From Talaromyces rugulosus (lineage: Eukaryota > Ascomycota > Eurotiomycetes > Eurotiales > Trichocomaceae), in NCBI RefSeq assembly GCF_013368755.1, contig NC_049561.1, positions 4,712,001 through 4,776,000 on the forward strand: a stretch of DNA of 64,000 bases. The letters run 5' to 3'. A model generated the notes under the pieces. The model did not search any database. It saw nothing but the letters and a program-made list of their open reading frames with translations, and had not been told where the DNA came from. This document shows, in pieces, positions 12,041-23,156 of the stretch (position 1 is the stretch's first letter; the number at the start of each line of letters is the position of its first letter). Made by a program: the position numbers and the translations under genes.

Positions 12041-13592
12041 ATGCCACCGCTTCGCTGGAACTCCAGAGGATTTAGTTTATTTCTGTGGTGTACTCTTGGT
12101 CGCCGTGTATGTGCTCCTTCACACCCTGTATTTGTAAGAACCATGGCTTCCGCCGCCTCGCCCCTGTCAACACGCCAATTTCCTACATCGGGTTTCGTGA
12201 AATTAGACTCCTCCGAGAAGATAGAAGAAGAGGACCCTCCCCTTTATACTCCGGAAAAGTATTATCCGGTCTCTATCGGTGAGGTTTTCTCGTCTAGATA
12301 CCAGGTCGTTTCCAAGCTCGGATACGGAACATCCTCCACTGTCTGGCTTTGCCGTGACCTTCGGTAAGATCTCAGCCCAAGTTCTAGGGTTTATTTAACT
12401 GGTATCTGATTTTCTATAGAGATCATCGTTTCTATACACTTAAAGTGTGTGTTAAAGGTCAACGCCCGAGCCATGAGATCACTATTTCAGAGCACTTAAA
12501 GAATTCTAACGAGCACGTGGGTAAAAAATTCATTCGCCTGGTCCTAGATTCATTTGAGATTCAAGGGCCCAATGGGCAACACACATGTTTGATTTACCAG
12601 CCGCTTGGAATGAGCTACTCTGAGTTCCAAGATCTGCTCCCTGGTAATAAGTTACCAAAGGAGCTTGTTCAAAAAAGCATTCAACTTATTGCAATTTCGT
12701 TGATTTTTATGCATGGAAATGGCGTTATACATACTGGCAAGTTCTACTGATAGTAGCAATTACATCAAAGGTTGCTATGCTAACACCATTTTAGATATCT
12801 CGTCAAACAACATTCTTCAAGGAATTGAGGACAGCTCTATTCTGTCCCAAATTGAAGAAGATGAGATAAAGAAACCGATTGCAAGAAAAGTACTCAGTGA
12901 TCGCAATATATATTACTCTCGGCAGATGCCAGTTTGTACCGGCTTGCCTGTGCTCTCTGACCTGGGCGAGGCAATAATCAGAAAAGAAAATAACAAGGGG
13001 GATATCATGCCTGGGATTTACAGGACTCCTGAAGTCATACTTGATATGGATTGGGATCACAAAGTGGACATATGGTCAATCGGCTGCATGGTGAGTGAAT
13101 ATAAGATGGTTTCTTTTTAAATAAAGTATGAATACTCAAAATTCAACCAATAATTTAGGTTTGGGATATGGTAGAAGGTGGTCATTTGTTCTTTGCAAAG
13201 AAGAACGGGGCCCTTAATGATGAACAGCACTTGGCAGAAATGGTTTCCTTGATGTGACCTCCTCCACCGGACTTTCTTAAGAGCGAAAATTGTCGCCGAT
13301 TTTGGGATGAGCAAGGTAAGAACGATACATGTATTCTTAATCCTTTACCTTCCTGATTCTAATTGATATTACGTCCACAGAAAATTGGAAAGGCATTATA
13401 GCCATACCAGAACAGTCTTTTGAAATGAGAGAAACCCAATTTTGTGGCGAAGATAAACAGCTCTTTCTACAATTTCTGCGAAGGATATTCCGTTTGTCAC
13501 CGGAAGACCGCCCGACTGCCGAAGAGCTTTCGTATGATGACTTCTTAATGCAGCATATACTTGCCGCGAGAGGTGCAAATTCTCAAGGTTGA
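12041..13592 (+). pseudogene. SRPK-like protein kinase with an in-frame stop
   Basis: The gene belongs to the SR-protein-kinase-like family that is expanded in Eurotiales. The exons I read are 12041-12363, 12420-12736, 12795-13090, 13159-13315 and 13381-13592. Visible motifs are the glycine loop [10 protein letters not shown], the VAIK-type Lys in YTLKVC, the catalytic-loop IHTDISSNN, DLG in place of DFG, and the subdomain IX segment DIWSIGCM. The second intron starts with GC (GCAAGT) rather than GT. A TGA at 13255-13257 interrupts the frame immediately before a conserved PPPPDFL stretch, where the family has Gly (GGA), so about 100 C-terminal codons would be lost. It is either a young pseudogene or a sequencing error. 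Everything else is open, and the splice phases all agree. Confidence 0.75.
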
Positions 13593-14315
13593 TCGAGGGA
13601 AGGAAGAGGCGTCAAATCGTGAGGGTCGCGTGAATGGGGTTTAGAAGAAAGTGTAGATTATTGTGTGTGCTCAATAATAGAACGCTCTTTGAGAGTAATA
13701 GATTTCTACCTGATAATTATCGCTGGCACATAGCCCAGCACAGGGATCTAAAATCGCTTAATGGCAATTTGACAAATTTAGGCTGGAAGTCGAGACCTAG
13801 CAAGGCCAAAATGTAAGAACTTTGAATCCCGAGGAACTAGAAAAACCCTATTATCGTATTAATATTCGCAATGTTACATAAAAGGGTTACTTAGAGCTTC
13901 CGCCGAAGAAGTTTTTACTAATACAGAGAAGGCGTCTTTTAAGAAACTCCAGATGTCCCTCTCCTGCTATTGTAGGCGGGGTTTCCATCCCGGATTTTCT
14001 TCTGTTTCCTTTGGCTTGATGTATCAATTGGCCTGGATATGTGAGATAATAGATATTACATCTACATGGAGCTGGGTTTATAATTTCAATTATCATTGAT
14101 CACAGTTTATGCACACATCAATTGATATCAATAATAAACAAAAATATTTATTATTATATTAGTGCCCAGAAATTAGGAGTACTATCTGTAATTAGTATAT
14201 AAATTATAAAATCTGCCTCGCCAGACTGCGAGGAAATACGTATGGTAAGTAGGGCAACTGTTCTGAATCGAAAGGGTATCACAAAGCCAAAGAAAAATCC
14301 AAAACAAAAAGAAAT
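13593..14315. other. Intergenic, AT-rich
   Basis: About 720 bp of AT-rich sequence between the kinase-like gene and the convergent gene at 14316. It includes TCAATTGAT-type palindromes near 14110. No supported gene is present. Confidence 0.4.
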
Positions 14316-15206
14316 TCACGACCCCGTCACATTAACCGGCTCACTCTCCAACCAAGCCCAGTCAATGGTAACCCGTCCCTGATCGATATCCGCCAACTGC
14401 GCAAACACACTCGTCGTCGTGTCAATATCCGTAGCCTTGCAGCCCACACACCGGTCCACGACAGTGACATCCACACTTGTTTGATCATCTGGATCTCTTC
14501 GAAGGCGGATTTTCAATCCGCACAGCGGGTTTGCGTTGGGGTCGGAGCCTGTCTGAGCGGCATCGAAGATGGTGTGCGAGACAGCGCAGATGCTGTCGGA
14601 ATCAGAGGATGTTATGCCGCATGCACCGAGGGCTGGAGAGTAGTAGGTCATGTCGCCGGTATACGGGCCGCCGTTGGATGTCGGGAGAGGGAGGTTTTGT
14701 GTTTTGCTACTGGAAATTTAGCAAGCTGTTTAGAAAGAAATAAAAAGGAAATACTAAGAAGTAAATATGTCTCACCCTTTTCCGGCAGTTAATCCCGCTG
14801 CAAGTCCAATTATGAGGGCGAGTAGAGCTATGATACCCGCAATGGCTCCAACAATGATATATCGTCGTCGACGTCTATCGTACGGCAAGTACTTTTCCAA
14901 CGGGCCTAGACGGAGTCTATCCAGGGCAGCGAGCGAAAGCGGGAATGCAAATTTTGAGGTTCCATTATTGTCGTTCACAGTGTTATATTCTACCGCAGGT
15001 TCCTTTCTGTCTTGCTTTGTGTGTTCATCTTTGGCGATCGTCGGTGGGGGGATGGAAGTGTCGGACGCAAGGGGCGGTTGCGGTTGAGCTGGGAGAGGTT
15101 TTCGCTTGGGAATGTTTGAATCTGCAGCTGTATTTGTGTTTGAGTTTAGCGTCGTATGAACATCGCCAGCCTCTGGTAGAGACGGACCAGAAACTTCTGA
15201 GGCCAT
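14316..15206 (-). CDS. Membrane-anchored double-psi beta-barrel (expansin/RlpA-like) protein
   Basis: Two exons (15206-14776 and 14706-14316, with a 69-nt intron) encode about 273 residues. The first roughly 110 residues are Pro/Ser/Asn-rich and probably cytosolic. A basic cluster (YDRRRRRY) then precedes one transmembrane helix (IIVGAIAGIIALLALIIGLA). The exterior domain has the DPBB features GDMTYYSPALGACG, a Cys pair in CGLK and VVDRCVGC, and ends in VTIDWAWLE. Proteins of this build are type II membrane proteins with an expansin-like or papain-inhibitor-like fold; a wall-related role is inferred from the fold. An in-frame ATG 18 nt upstream (15224) would add six residues. I chose MASEVSG as the more conventional start. 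Confidence 0.8.
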
Positions 15207-15607
15207 GATGCGATCGATTATCAATGGATGTTGGATGTTGCGCTGTTTGTTGGCTGCGGAGAAAGAGCAGCGGAGAAGTGGGTCCTGATGTCAGGGGTAG
15301 CCAATCAGCAGCCGGCGGAAAAGGCTTATTTGGCGCGGCTCAGTCATCTCCGCTGCGGACTTAGCACAACATTACATATTACTAAAGATATACTTGGAGC
15401 CTTTTTCTGTGGGTTGGTTGGTTGTACTCCGTCGGAATAGTGACTAATTGTACGATATACCCTGGATCCTGTGGCGAGACGACTAAGTATAAATTCACGG
15501 CAAGAGCCTACATATTTAGACTGTAATCAATTAACAAAAACATACTCAATATCAATTCATCAGACCATCGAACCATCTTAAGATCTATCGATAATTCTCT
15601 AATAAAG
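15207..15607. promoter_or_regulatory. Divergent promoter region
   Basis: About 400 bp between the minus-strand DPBB gene and the plus-strand NmrA-like gene. It must hold both promoters. No gene or clear operator is seen. Confidence 0.4.
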
Positions 15608-16682
15608 ATGACTATCAAATACCTCATCACCGGCGCAACTGGCGGCCTCGGAAGCCAAGTCCTCGCCCACCTCGCTGCCAGCGTGCCCCATTCCTCTCTC
15701 GCCGCTGCTTCATCAAAGGAATCCAACCGCGCCCAATTCGAAGCACAAGGAATCGCATTTCGCGTGACCAATTTCGACGACCCGGCATCACTCGAAGCCG
15801 CATTTGATGGTGTCGAGAACTTGTTCTTTGTGAGCACGAATACGTTTGATAATGAGCGGCGCACGAGACAACATCGGAACGTGGTTGAGGCGGCCAAGAA
15901 AACGGGCGTGAAACATGTGTGTTTTCATACAATTCTTTTTTCCTTTCTTATGTTCATAATGCTAATGAGATTTGTACAGACTTGGTATACCTCGCTCGCA
16001 TTTGGCGGCTTGCGATCCGATTCCAAGATTTCGGTGCAGCAGGCTCATTTGGAGACTGAGAAGATGCTGGAAATGTCCGTTCCCACAGCCTTTCTACGCT
16101 TTTTGTTTTAGTAACTAACAGGATATATGCAGATCCGGAATAACATATACATCCATCCGCGAAGGCATCTACGCCGACGCATTCCCCCTCTTCCTACAAT
16201 GGTATCCCAGCACGGAAACCATCTACATCCCGGAAGACGGACAAATCACATACACCTCACGCGAAGAGCTCGGCGAAGCCAATGCTAAACTGCTCCTCAA
16301 GGGCGGCCACGAGAATGAGATTGTGCTTTTGACTGCCAACGAGCCGCTGTCCGCAGTGGACATTATCCAGGTTATCAATGAAACCACCAACCGAAACGTG
16401 AAATTGGAAATTATCCCGCCGGAAGAGTATGTGCGCTATAATACCGAGAATGACGAAGGAAAGAAGGCAGAGGGGTTCTGGAAATCGCGTCTGTCCTGGT
16501 TTGATGGGATTGCAAAGGGGGATGCGCAGGTGTCGAACCCGTTGATGAAGGAGTTACTCGGCAGAGAGCCAAAGACGGGCAGTTTTATCATCCGTGAGAT
16601 TCTGAAGGAGAACCCGAATTATACGTGGCATCAGAACTATGTGGACCAGGAGCAGTACCGGGCGACGCTGCCTCGGAAATAA
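15608..16682 (+). CDS. NmrA-like NAD(P)-binding protein
   Basis: Three exons (15608-15916, 15980-16074 and 16133-16682) encode 317 residues of an atypical short-chain dehydrogenase of the NmrA/QOR2 type. The dinucleotide-binding motif ITGATGGLGSQ lies at residues 7-17. It is followed by NFDDPASLEAAF and ENLFFVST, which match the family pattern of strand 3 and strand 4. No YxxxK catalytic pair is obvious, which fits redox-sensing or isoflavone-reductase-like members better than true dehydrogenases. It is convergent with the flavoprotein gene at 16840, with only about 160 bp between the stops. Whether it acts as a regulator or a reductase cannot be decided from sequence. Confidence 0.85.
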
Positions 16683-16839
16683 ATTCACAGATGTCTATGT
16701 CCATGTCTATAACTTTATTAGTTAGTTTCGATACATAAATTTCTCACTCTCGATACCTGTTCAGAAGAATATATTATGATTAGGTACTAATAGTATAAAC
16801 ATGACTTTTATGGTTCATTAGCGTAGACTTGGCGTATTA

Positions 16840-18125
16840 TTACTTCATCTCCCGTGCCCTCTTCCACAGATCGTCCAAGTCGTTGCCAATCATCCTTCTA
16901 GCCTCCTTCTCCAACTCTCTATGGGACAATTCACGCTTGCCGATCGCAGCTAGGGACTCCTGCCGACCGAGTTCAACTGTTTCAATTAGAAAAAGTCCAA
17001 TAAACAAAAAAAGAGAAAAGAGAAAATCAAAGCCGAGACATACCATGAATATAAACAGCAGCACGTTTGCCGCTAAACATGGCGTGCGGAACATTGGTAG
17101 CCCCGTCGCTGTTGGCATCTCCAATAGCATAGATACCCGTGTCATTCGTCTTCATGTTGGCCGCGACCTGGATCTTGGTGCCGGTCATGTTCAGGTGCAG
17201 ATTCTGAGCAATATCGGAATACTGCGCGTCTGGGAAGTTTGTGATAAACGCGCCACGCTCGATGCTCGTCCCGTCGGCGAGATTGACTCGGAACAGGTCG
17301 AATTCACGGTCTTCGGCAGGGTCGTTATTATCACTGCCGTCCTGGAGGCGGTCGATCGAGACTATGGTTTCGTTGTTCAGGGTCACATTGTAAGCTTCCA
17401 GCTGGGCCTCCCAGTTGGGGTACTTGTTGGCCAAGGCCTTTTGCTGCTCGGGAGTGTTGGTGCCGTTGACAAAGGCGACAATGTCCTGGTTGAGCTGCCA
17501 GATCTCAATCACACTGCCGACCACGTCACTCAAGCCACCCAAGATGCCAAAGGCCTGGTCTCGGTGCTCGTAGCCGTCGCACCACGGACACCAGTAGATG
17601 CCTGTACCCCAGCCCTCTTTGACTCCGGGAGTGTCGGGCAGAATATCCTTCATTCCAGTACCAAGGACAATCCGACGCGCCGTGTATTCCAGACCCTCAG
17701 AGTCGGTGGCCTTGTAGTACGAGCCGTTGTTTATCGATTCCACAGACGTCACGGTGGCATTCTTCATGGACGTGGTCGCGTTGTATCGCGAGATTTGCTG
17801 GCGCGCAAGATATCTGAATACGGCGGGCACGGTTCCTGTTCTGTCTGTCAATGGGAAAGTCACAGTTAAAAGATGCAGAGAGCCCTGACTAACCATCGTT
17901 TCCGATCACATCGTGCATGTGCCTGGTCGGGTCGTTGCGGTAGACGCCCGAGTCCAGCATCAGAGTGCGTCGACGCACGCGAGACAGGCCGCTGGTGACA
18001 CTCAGCCCGGCAGGACCACCGCCGATGACGATGGCATCGTAGTCGGTCTCAGGGATTGTAGTGGCAGCCAGCGCACCGCCGACGGTGCTCAGCAGGTAGA
18101 GGGAGAGGGCTTTGAGAGAGGGCAT
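16840..18125 (-). CDS. Secreted FAD-dependent thioredoxin-reductase-like oxidoreductase
   Basis: Three exons (18125-17894, 17835-17044 and 16976-16840) encode 386 residues. An N-terminal signal peptide (MPSLKALSLYLLSTVGGALA) is followed by the FAD-binding IVIGGGPAGLS, a CPWC redox pair in the NADPH-side region, and the C-terminal FAD motif YAIGDANSDG. This is the layout of thioredoxin-reductase-like flavoproteins, a group that includes the GliT/HlyT dithiol oxidases. A signal peptide is unusual for a thioredoxin reductase and suggests a secreted or vacuolar oxidase. Several NxT/S sequons are present, which fits passage through the secretory route. I see no NRPS partner in the window, so a role in epidithio chemistry is not supported here. 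Confidence 0.85.
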
Positions 18126-19093
18126 TTTGTATGTCTAGCTGGCAGGAGTGACACAAGAGAAAGAAAGCACAATTACTCTCGACGGGCACGACGGACTATT
18201 TATGCCCTGGCCGGGACATGGCAGCTGCTGCAGTCAGCGATCGACGGTATTATTTTTTATCTTTATTGGGGTGTTTACTCCATACTACCGATATTATTAT
18301 TTTCTTCTTCTTGTTTTTCTAGCAGATGCATTGGATCAGAGTAGAGCGCAGTCCCTTGTCTCCTGGAATGCCTGTCAGGACCGGCCCAGTCTATTGGCTG
18401 CCAGACAAAAAGATCTGGTTCTGGAGCAGACATCCCAATTTTGTGACCACAGCGCGAGCCAGTCGTGTCAAGCTGGGTGGATGGCGATGGAGCAGAGATC
18501 GCCATCGACAGCTGATGATGGTGGAGCTATCGAGAGCTTTGGCCTGTGACCGTATCACGATCTTGATGCGGGAATACGTGTATGCGTGGTGAAGTCATGC
18601 GGGAGCTTCTTTTTGGTGTGATTCGGAGCTGCAGACACGAGATGCAGCATGCATGCATACTTATTGCATGCAAGACGTGCTGTGCTTGGGGAGCCTGCAC
18701 AATGCGCTCTCCAGAGGCGTGTTTACGTGAGGAAAATAAGATTATCGTGTCGATCGTCGAACCGAGTCAAATAGTTCGGCGGTTCTCGGTGCGGGCCGAG
18801 CTGGGCTTGCGCTCGGGTGTGTGAGTGTGGCTGGCTGATTTTCTCCGACTAGTATAGGAATAAAAAGAAACAAGTGGAGTTTGTAAATTCAGGCAATAGA
18901 TCGACCGGGGTATGGCTTGCCCTACACTAGTCTTGCATTGCAGAAATTATATTCTCACGAGAGCGCTATAATCTTATAGTTCCAGCAAATGCACTTAGGG
19001 CTACATGACGTGTAGGAAAACTTTGCATTGAGCAATTCATCTTTGGGCTAGTGGGATGGGAGCCTTGAAAATTTCGCCAATCATAGCCATCAT
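18126..19093. other. Intergenic region
   Basis: Nearly 1 kb containing the promoter of the flavoprotein and the 3' flank of the sedolisin. It has a GCATGC-rich patch near 18645-18670 (GCATGCATGCAT). The open frames here lack homology-like features, and I see no gene. Confidence 0.4.
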
Positions 19094-21309
19094 CTACGGC
19101 AAACTCAAAAAATAGCCCAGCATACGAGGGTAATTCGGCGTTCCAAGCCCAGTGACAGGGTCCCATCCCCGAGATGCCTGGAAGCCCTGGGAGCCACAAT
19201 TAGGATCTTATGGAATGATTAGCAACTTTCTCAATACAAATACCAGACAGGAACCTACTCGACCCATTCGTGATATCGTTCAAAACAGACGGATCTAGAA
19301 AGCCTTGTTAGCGAGTTCTTCTTTTATACTACTCAATCAGGAGAAAACGTTCAAAACTTACTGGCATACAACGCAGGATTAATAAACCCCACCGGCCCTT
19401 TCCCAACAGCAGTGCGCTCTTCATTAATCAGCGTGATAACCGCTCCAAAAATCGGCGATGCCAATGAAGTGCCAAAGTCCGGTCCTAGCGTGCGATTCAC
19501 ATAGGCAAGTAGAAATGCGCTGTTGGCCGAGACGTCAGGATAGCCGCGGCCGGCTCGGTTGTAGGCGGCGCCATTTTCACCAATGTTTGTGGCCTGTTCG
19601 TTGGCTTTGTAGTAAGGGAGCTTCTGAAAAGGCAAGTCCTTTTGTTTCAGGTAGGAGGCAACAGCCTCAGCCTGGAAATCAGCTGGTTTGAAGTAATTGG
19701 AAAACCCGCCGCCAGTGGCAAAGAAATCATAAGGACTGCTAGTAAGGCCGGGGTAAGTTGTCTGGTAATAGGCAGTCAGGTTCACCTGCATCGCAGACTC
19801 GGTGCTGTGGACGGTGTCATTGGGGTACAACCTGGTCCCGCCAACGACCGTGATATAAGGGCAACCGGCGGGATAATCGGGGTTGTAGATTGTTCCTGAC
19901 ATGTTGTCGGTAGTCTTCATACAACCATATTCATCACCATTACTACCGGGGAAAGATGCCACTCCATAGTCGCCACTAGCAGTGAGGATCGTATGTCCCT
20001 GAAGGCCGAGTTTCAGTATCTCAGTGCATTGTCGCTCGACATATGCCTTGGGAAGACCAATCTCTGCTTCTCCGTAAGAGATAGACACAACGCGAGTGAG
20101 GTTATATGTTCCGCATTGCCGTTTTCCTTGATACCCATCGGACAAGGAGTCTGGATACGAAGCATCAATGCCCGGGCTGTCACCTGTGATTCCATAGGCC
20201 GAGTAGTTGCAATAACTACCATCGATACTATCCAAGAACGTATTGAGAAAGCCAGTAACGTTAGTTCCCCCAGACGAATTCGGCAGGTCATCGACTTGGT
20301 AGACAGTCACTGACTGTGGATAGATTAAGGATATGGCAAGGTCCAGATCAATGTCGGATTCTCCCATGTTGCGCTCGCTCGAAGGAGATACAGGTGCGTG
20401 GCCGCCGTCTACGGAGATGACAGTTGGTTTTGTGTCGACGGGAACATTAGGCGCAAAGTCTTGGAGGAATAGAGAGACATCCTCTTGCGAGAAGGCATCG
20501 TAAGACTCAAACAAACCCATGGCATTCTCTGGCTGAATATGGGTTGCCAAGGGTATCCCGTACAGCTCTTTGATACAAGCTGGAGTGATATTGACACTGC
20601 AGCCTTGAAGATCCGGATGCAATCCCTGAGCTGCAGGTGGCGGCCTCCAAATCGGCTTCTCCGTTGGCATAATATGCGGTGGACGACGAGGGATGGTAGA
20701 AGTCTTTCCACGTTTCTCAATTGATTGCACTTTCTTCAATGGCGCAGAGAGCTTCACACCAGGCTTGATGTAATCAACATGAGATGAGACATGCTCTGGA
20801 AGATAGTACTCATCACATCCAATGCGAATATCACCATTGACACCATCAAACTCGTAGAACTCGGTACCCAACAGGCTTTCAGCATTTTTAGCAGGCATGT
20901 CGACTGCCATCCAACCCTTGTTCTCGTACTGGACAATATCATTCTCGCTGACAATGCCAGAGCCCAGTAGCCAGTTCTTGACCGTATCCACCGTCTCATC
21001 GGTAGGCGCAAAGAAAGAATGCACGTCCTCCTTTGTCAGATGCTTGCCGTAATTTGGGGAGGAAGGGTGCGAAATGTCCATCAAACGGTCATAGCCAGTA
21101 TAGATATTCTGTTGCTTGAAACCGATGCGCACTGGGATTATGGAATCGCCATGGACACGCCGTCCTTCTGCCACACGAGGAACGTACCGCTTCTCGTGAA
21201 GCACATTGCTTGTCGAGGTGGATAGTGCTCCTGACAGGAGATTAAATTGGAGAATAGTCTTCCACAGCATGGTTAATACTCGACTCACGAAGAAGCTATT
21301 TAGTGTCAA
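19094..21309 (-). CDS. Sedolisin-family (S53) serine-carboxyl protease, tripeptidyl-peptidase type
   Basis: Three exons (21309-19362, 19294-19259 and 19206-19094) encode up to 698 residues. A second ATG at 21270 gives MLWKTILQFNLLSGALS, a more typical signal peptide, and may be the true start. The pro-S53 region comes first (SHPSSPNYGKHLTKEDVHSFF), then the catalytic domain. Glu and Asp of the triad lie in GESDIDLDLA, the oxyanion Asp in SGDYGVAS, and the nucleophile in GTSLASP. The calcium-site segment NDITNGS and the terminal SRGWDPVTGLGTP are supplied by the two small 3' exons. All catalytic residues are present, so an active secreted acid protease is expected. It probably serves extracellular protein degradation; there is no evidence of cluster membership. 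Confidence 0.9.
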
Positions 21310-21606
21310 CTTTTGGGTAAAGCATCCGGAGAGTAATTTTAGAATGGGTCGGATCAGGCTTTAAATGGCGGCATAGACCAATTTGTAACAATGAAACCGA
21401 TGTATATCCTGACTGCATTGTTCTACTGATTCTTTGTTGGTGGCAGATGCGTTAGGGCTAGATTGCAAATTCTGAATTACTACAAACGGTAGGTGGGATA
21501 TTTGCATAGATAAGGTTTATCTCCACTTTCCAATCATCTCCGCCTCCTTTCGACCGAATAACGGAATACCCAATTCAACAATTAGCCTTGGAAATAGTTA
21601 TTGACT

Positions 21607-22718
21607 ATGGCAACACCAAATACGTGGCTCATTATTGGGGCCTCCCGTGGCATTGGCCTCGAATTCGTGCGACACAATGTCTCTCTCGGCCACCGCGTTA
21701 TAGCGACAGCACGCGGTTCTAGTAGTGCTCTAGACACCATACGTCAGAATGCGCCTGACCGGGTAAAAGTTCTGACTTGTGATGTTTCTAGTAGCGATGG
21801 TATCAATGTTTGGTTTGCTGTGGATTATGAAAAGTAAAATTGATACTCATTCGCTGTGTAGGAGTTTATTGAGCAGTTTGTTCGATCCGGGGAGAAAAAG
21901 ATTGACTATGCAGTTATCAATGCTGGGATTCTGGAATATCCAAATGTAAGATAAACTGCTATATTTTCTGCCACTGTTTCCCAAGTTAAGTTTTTCTTAG
22001 AGATCACTGGAAATGTAAGTCTGCCACGCATACACAAATGGCAGGCTAACTTCCCAAGGTCCTTTGACCATTTTGCCAAACATCTACATACCAATACCGT
22101 GGGCCCCATTATTGTAGCGCAGAAATTGCTGCAGTTGCGTGATGTTGCCATTGGAACAGTGGCTTTCATGTCGAGCGACTCGGGATCGACGGGAAATTTC
22201 CTTGGTTTTGAGGATGGGTATATCGATCAGCATCTATCGACTACGAAAAAATGTGATGCTGAATATCTAACAGATTTGCTGCATATTCCGCATCAAAAGC
22301 CGCTCTAAATCAGGCTTTGCGTGTATGTTAATTCCACTATAGACCAGTTATCAGTGGATGACAGGCTAATGCAATACAGCACATGGCCGAGGAGTTGAAA
22401 AGAAAAAAGAGCAAAACCATCATTCTGGCTCTGCATCCGGGTGAAGTGGCAACGTGAGTGACAATCCATTCCTTTGGAAACATCAGGACATAGCTAAGAT
22501 AGAACAGCGACATGGGCAAGATTGATATTTCGTGGGACATCGATGGCGGCCAGATAGCAGCTGAAGATTCAGTCAACGGCATGGTCCAGGTTATCCAAAG
22601 TAAGACAATTGAGCACACTGGGACATTTTGGACGTGGGAAAACAAGGTAAGATATATAAGTTAAGCAGGTGATGACATTAAATTGACGCTAATTGGCTTG
22701 CAGAATTACCCATGGTAA
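21607..22718 (+). CDS. Short-chain dehydrogenase/reductase, C-factor-like, seven exons
   Basis: This is a classical SDR of about 244 residues. My exon model is 21607-21807, 21862-21945, 22045-22217, 22274-22322, 22380-22453, 22508-22646 and 22704-22718. The cofactor motif is IIGASRGIGLEF, NAG follows in YAVINAGIL, the serine is in AFMSSDSGS, and the YSASKAALNQ catalytic pair spans a splice junction in the fourth exon. The protein ends in the tiny last exon NYPW, like many fungal C-factor-type SDRs. The first donor (GTTTGG at 21808) and the 99-nt second intron are the weakest parts of the model; the frame and exon sum still agree. The substrate is unknown. Confidence 0.8.
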
Positions 22719-23156
22719 TGGGAGGGCGGTAACAGGGTGCTTTCAAGTCAGACGTCGTGGCGTAGCTATAACGAGTACCGCCTAAAGAGTTTTTTTTTTT
22801 TTTTTGCTGTGACAAATGTAGAAGGTGGTGACTGCTGAGGAAAGCCGGTGACGAAATAGCAGGGTGGATCTTTGTCTTATATAGCGGCAGCTGGTACTTT
22901 CCTCCTCCGCCACTCCCTTGACCGCAGCAGCCGAAACTCCAAGGTTGTTTTGATGCATCGTACTGAGATTACTGCTAATCAACTTCATCTATAATCTTGA
23001 GCTGTCCCTGTTTGTGCGTGCCAGGTGTTTTTTTGTCTGTTTTCCTGGTTTCCACGACTCCGTTTGTCTACCGCATATCCTTTCAGTCAGCCGTGCTTCT
23101 GTAGCTTCTACGTCTCTCTACCTAGTCGATCGCGCTATCGTCAGTCGCCGCTCGCC
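22719..23156. other. Intergenic region with a poly-T run
   Basis: Promoter region of the next gene, containing a long T run near 22789-22805. No gene is seen here. Confidence 0.4.

Noticed and set aside
16829..17869. Long plus-strand frame of 346 residues opposite the flavoprotein
   Set aside because: It is the antisense shadow of a well-supported gene; codon constraint of the true frame keeps it open.
22003..22014. A 12-nt microexon in the SDR gene
   Set aside because: It would leave a 30-nt intron, too short to be credible; a single 99-nt intron keeps the frame equally well.
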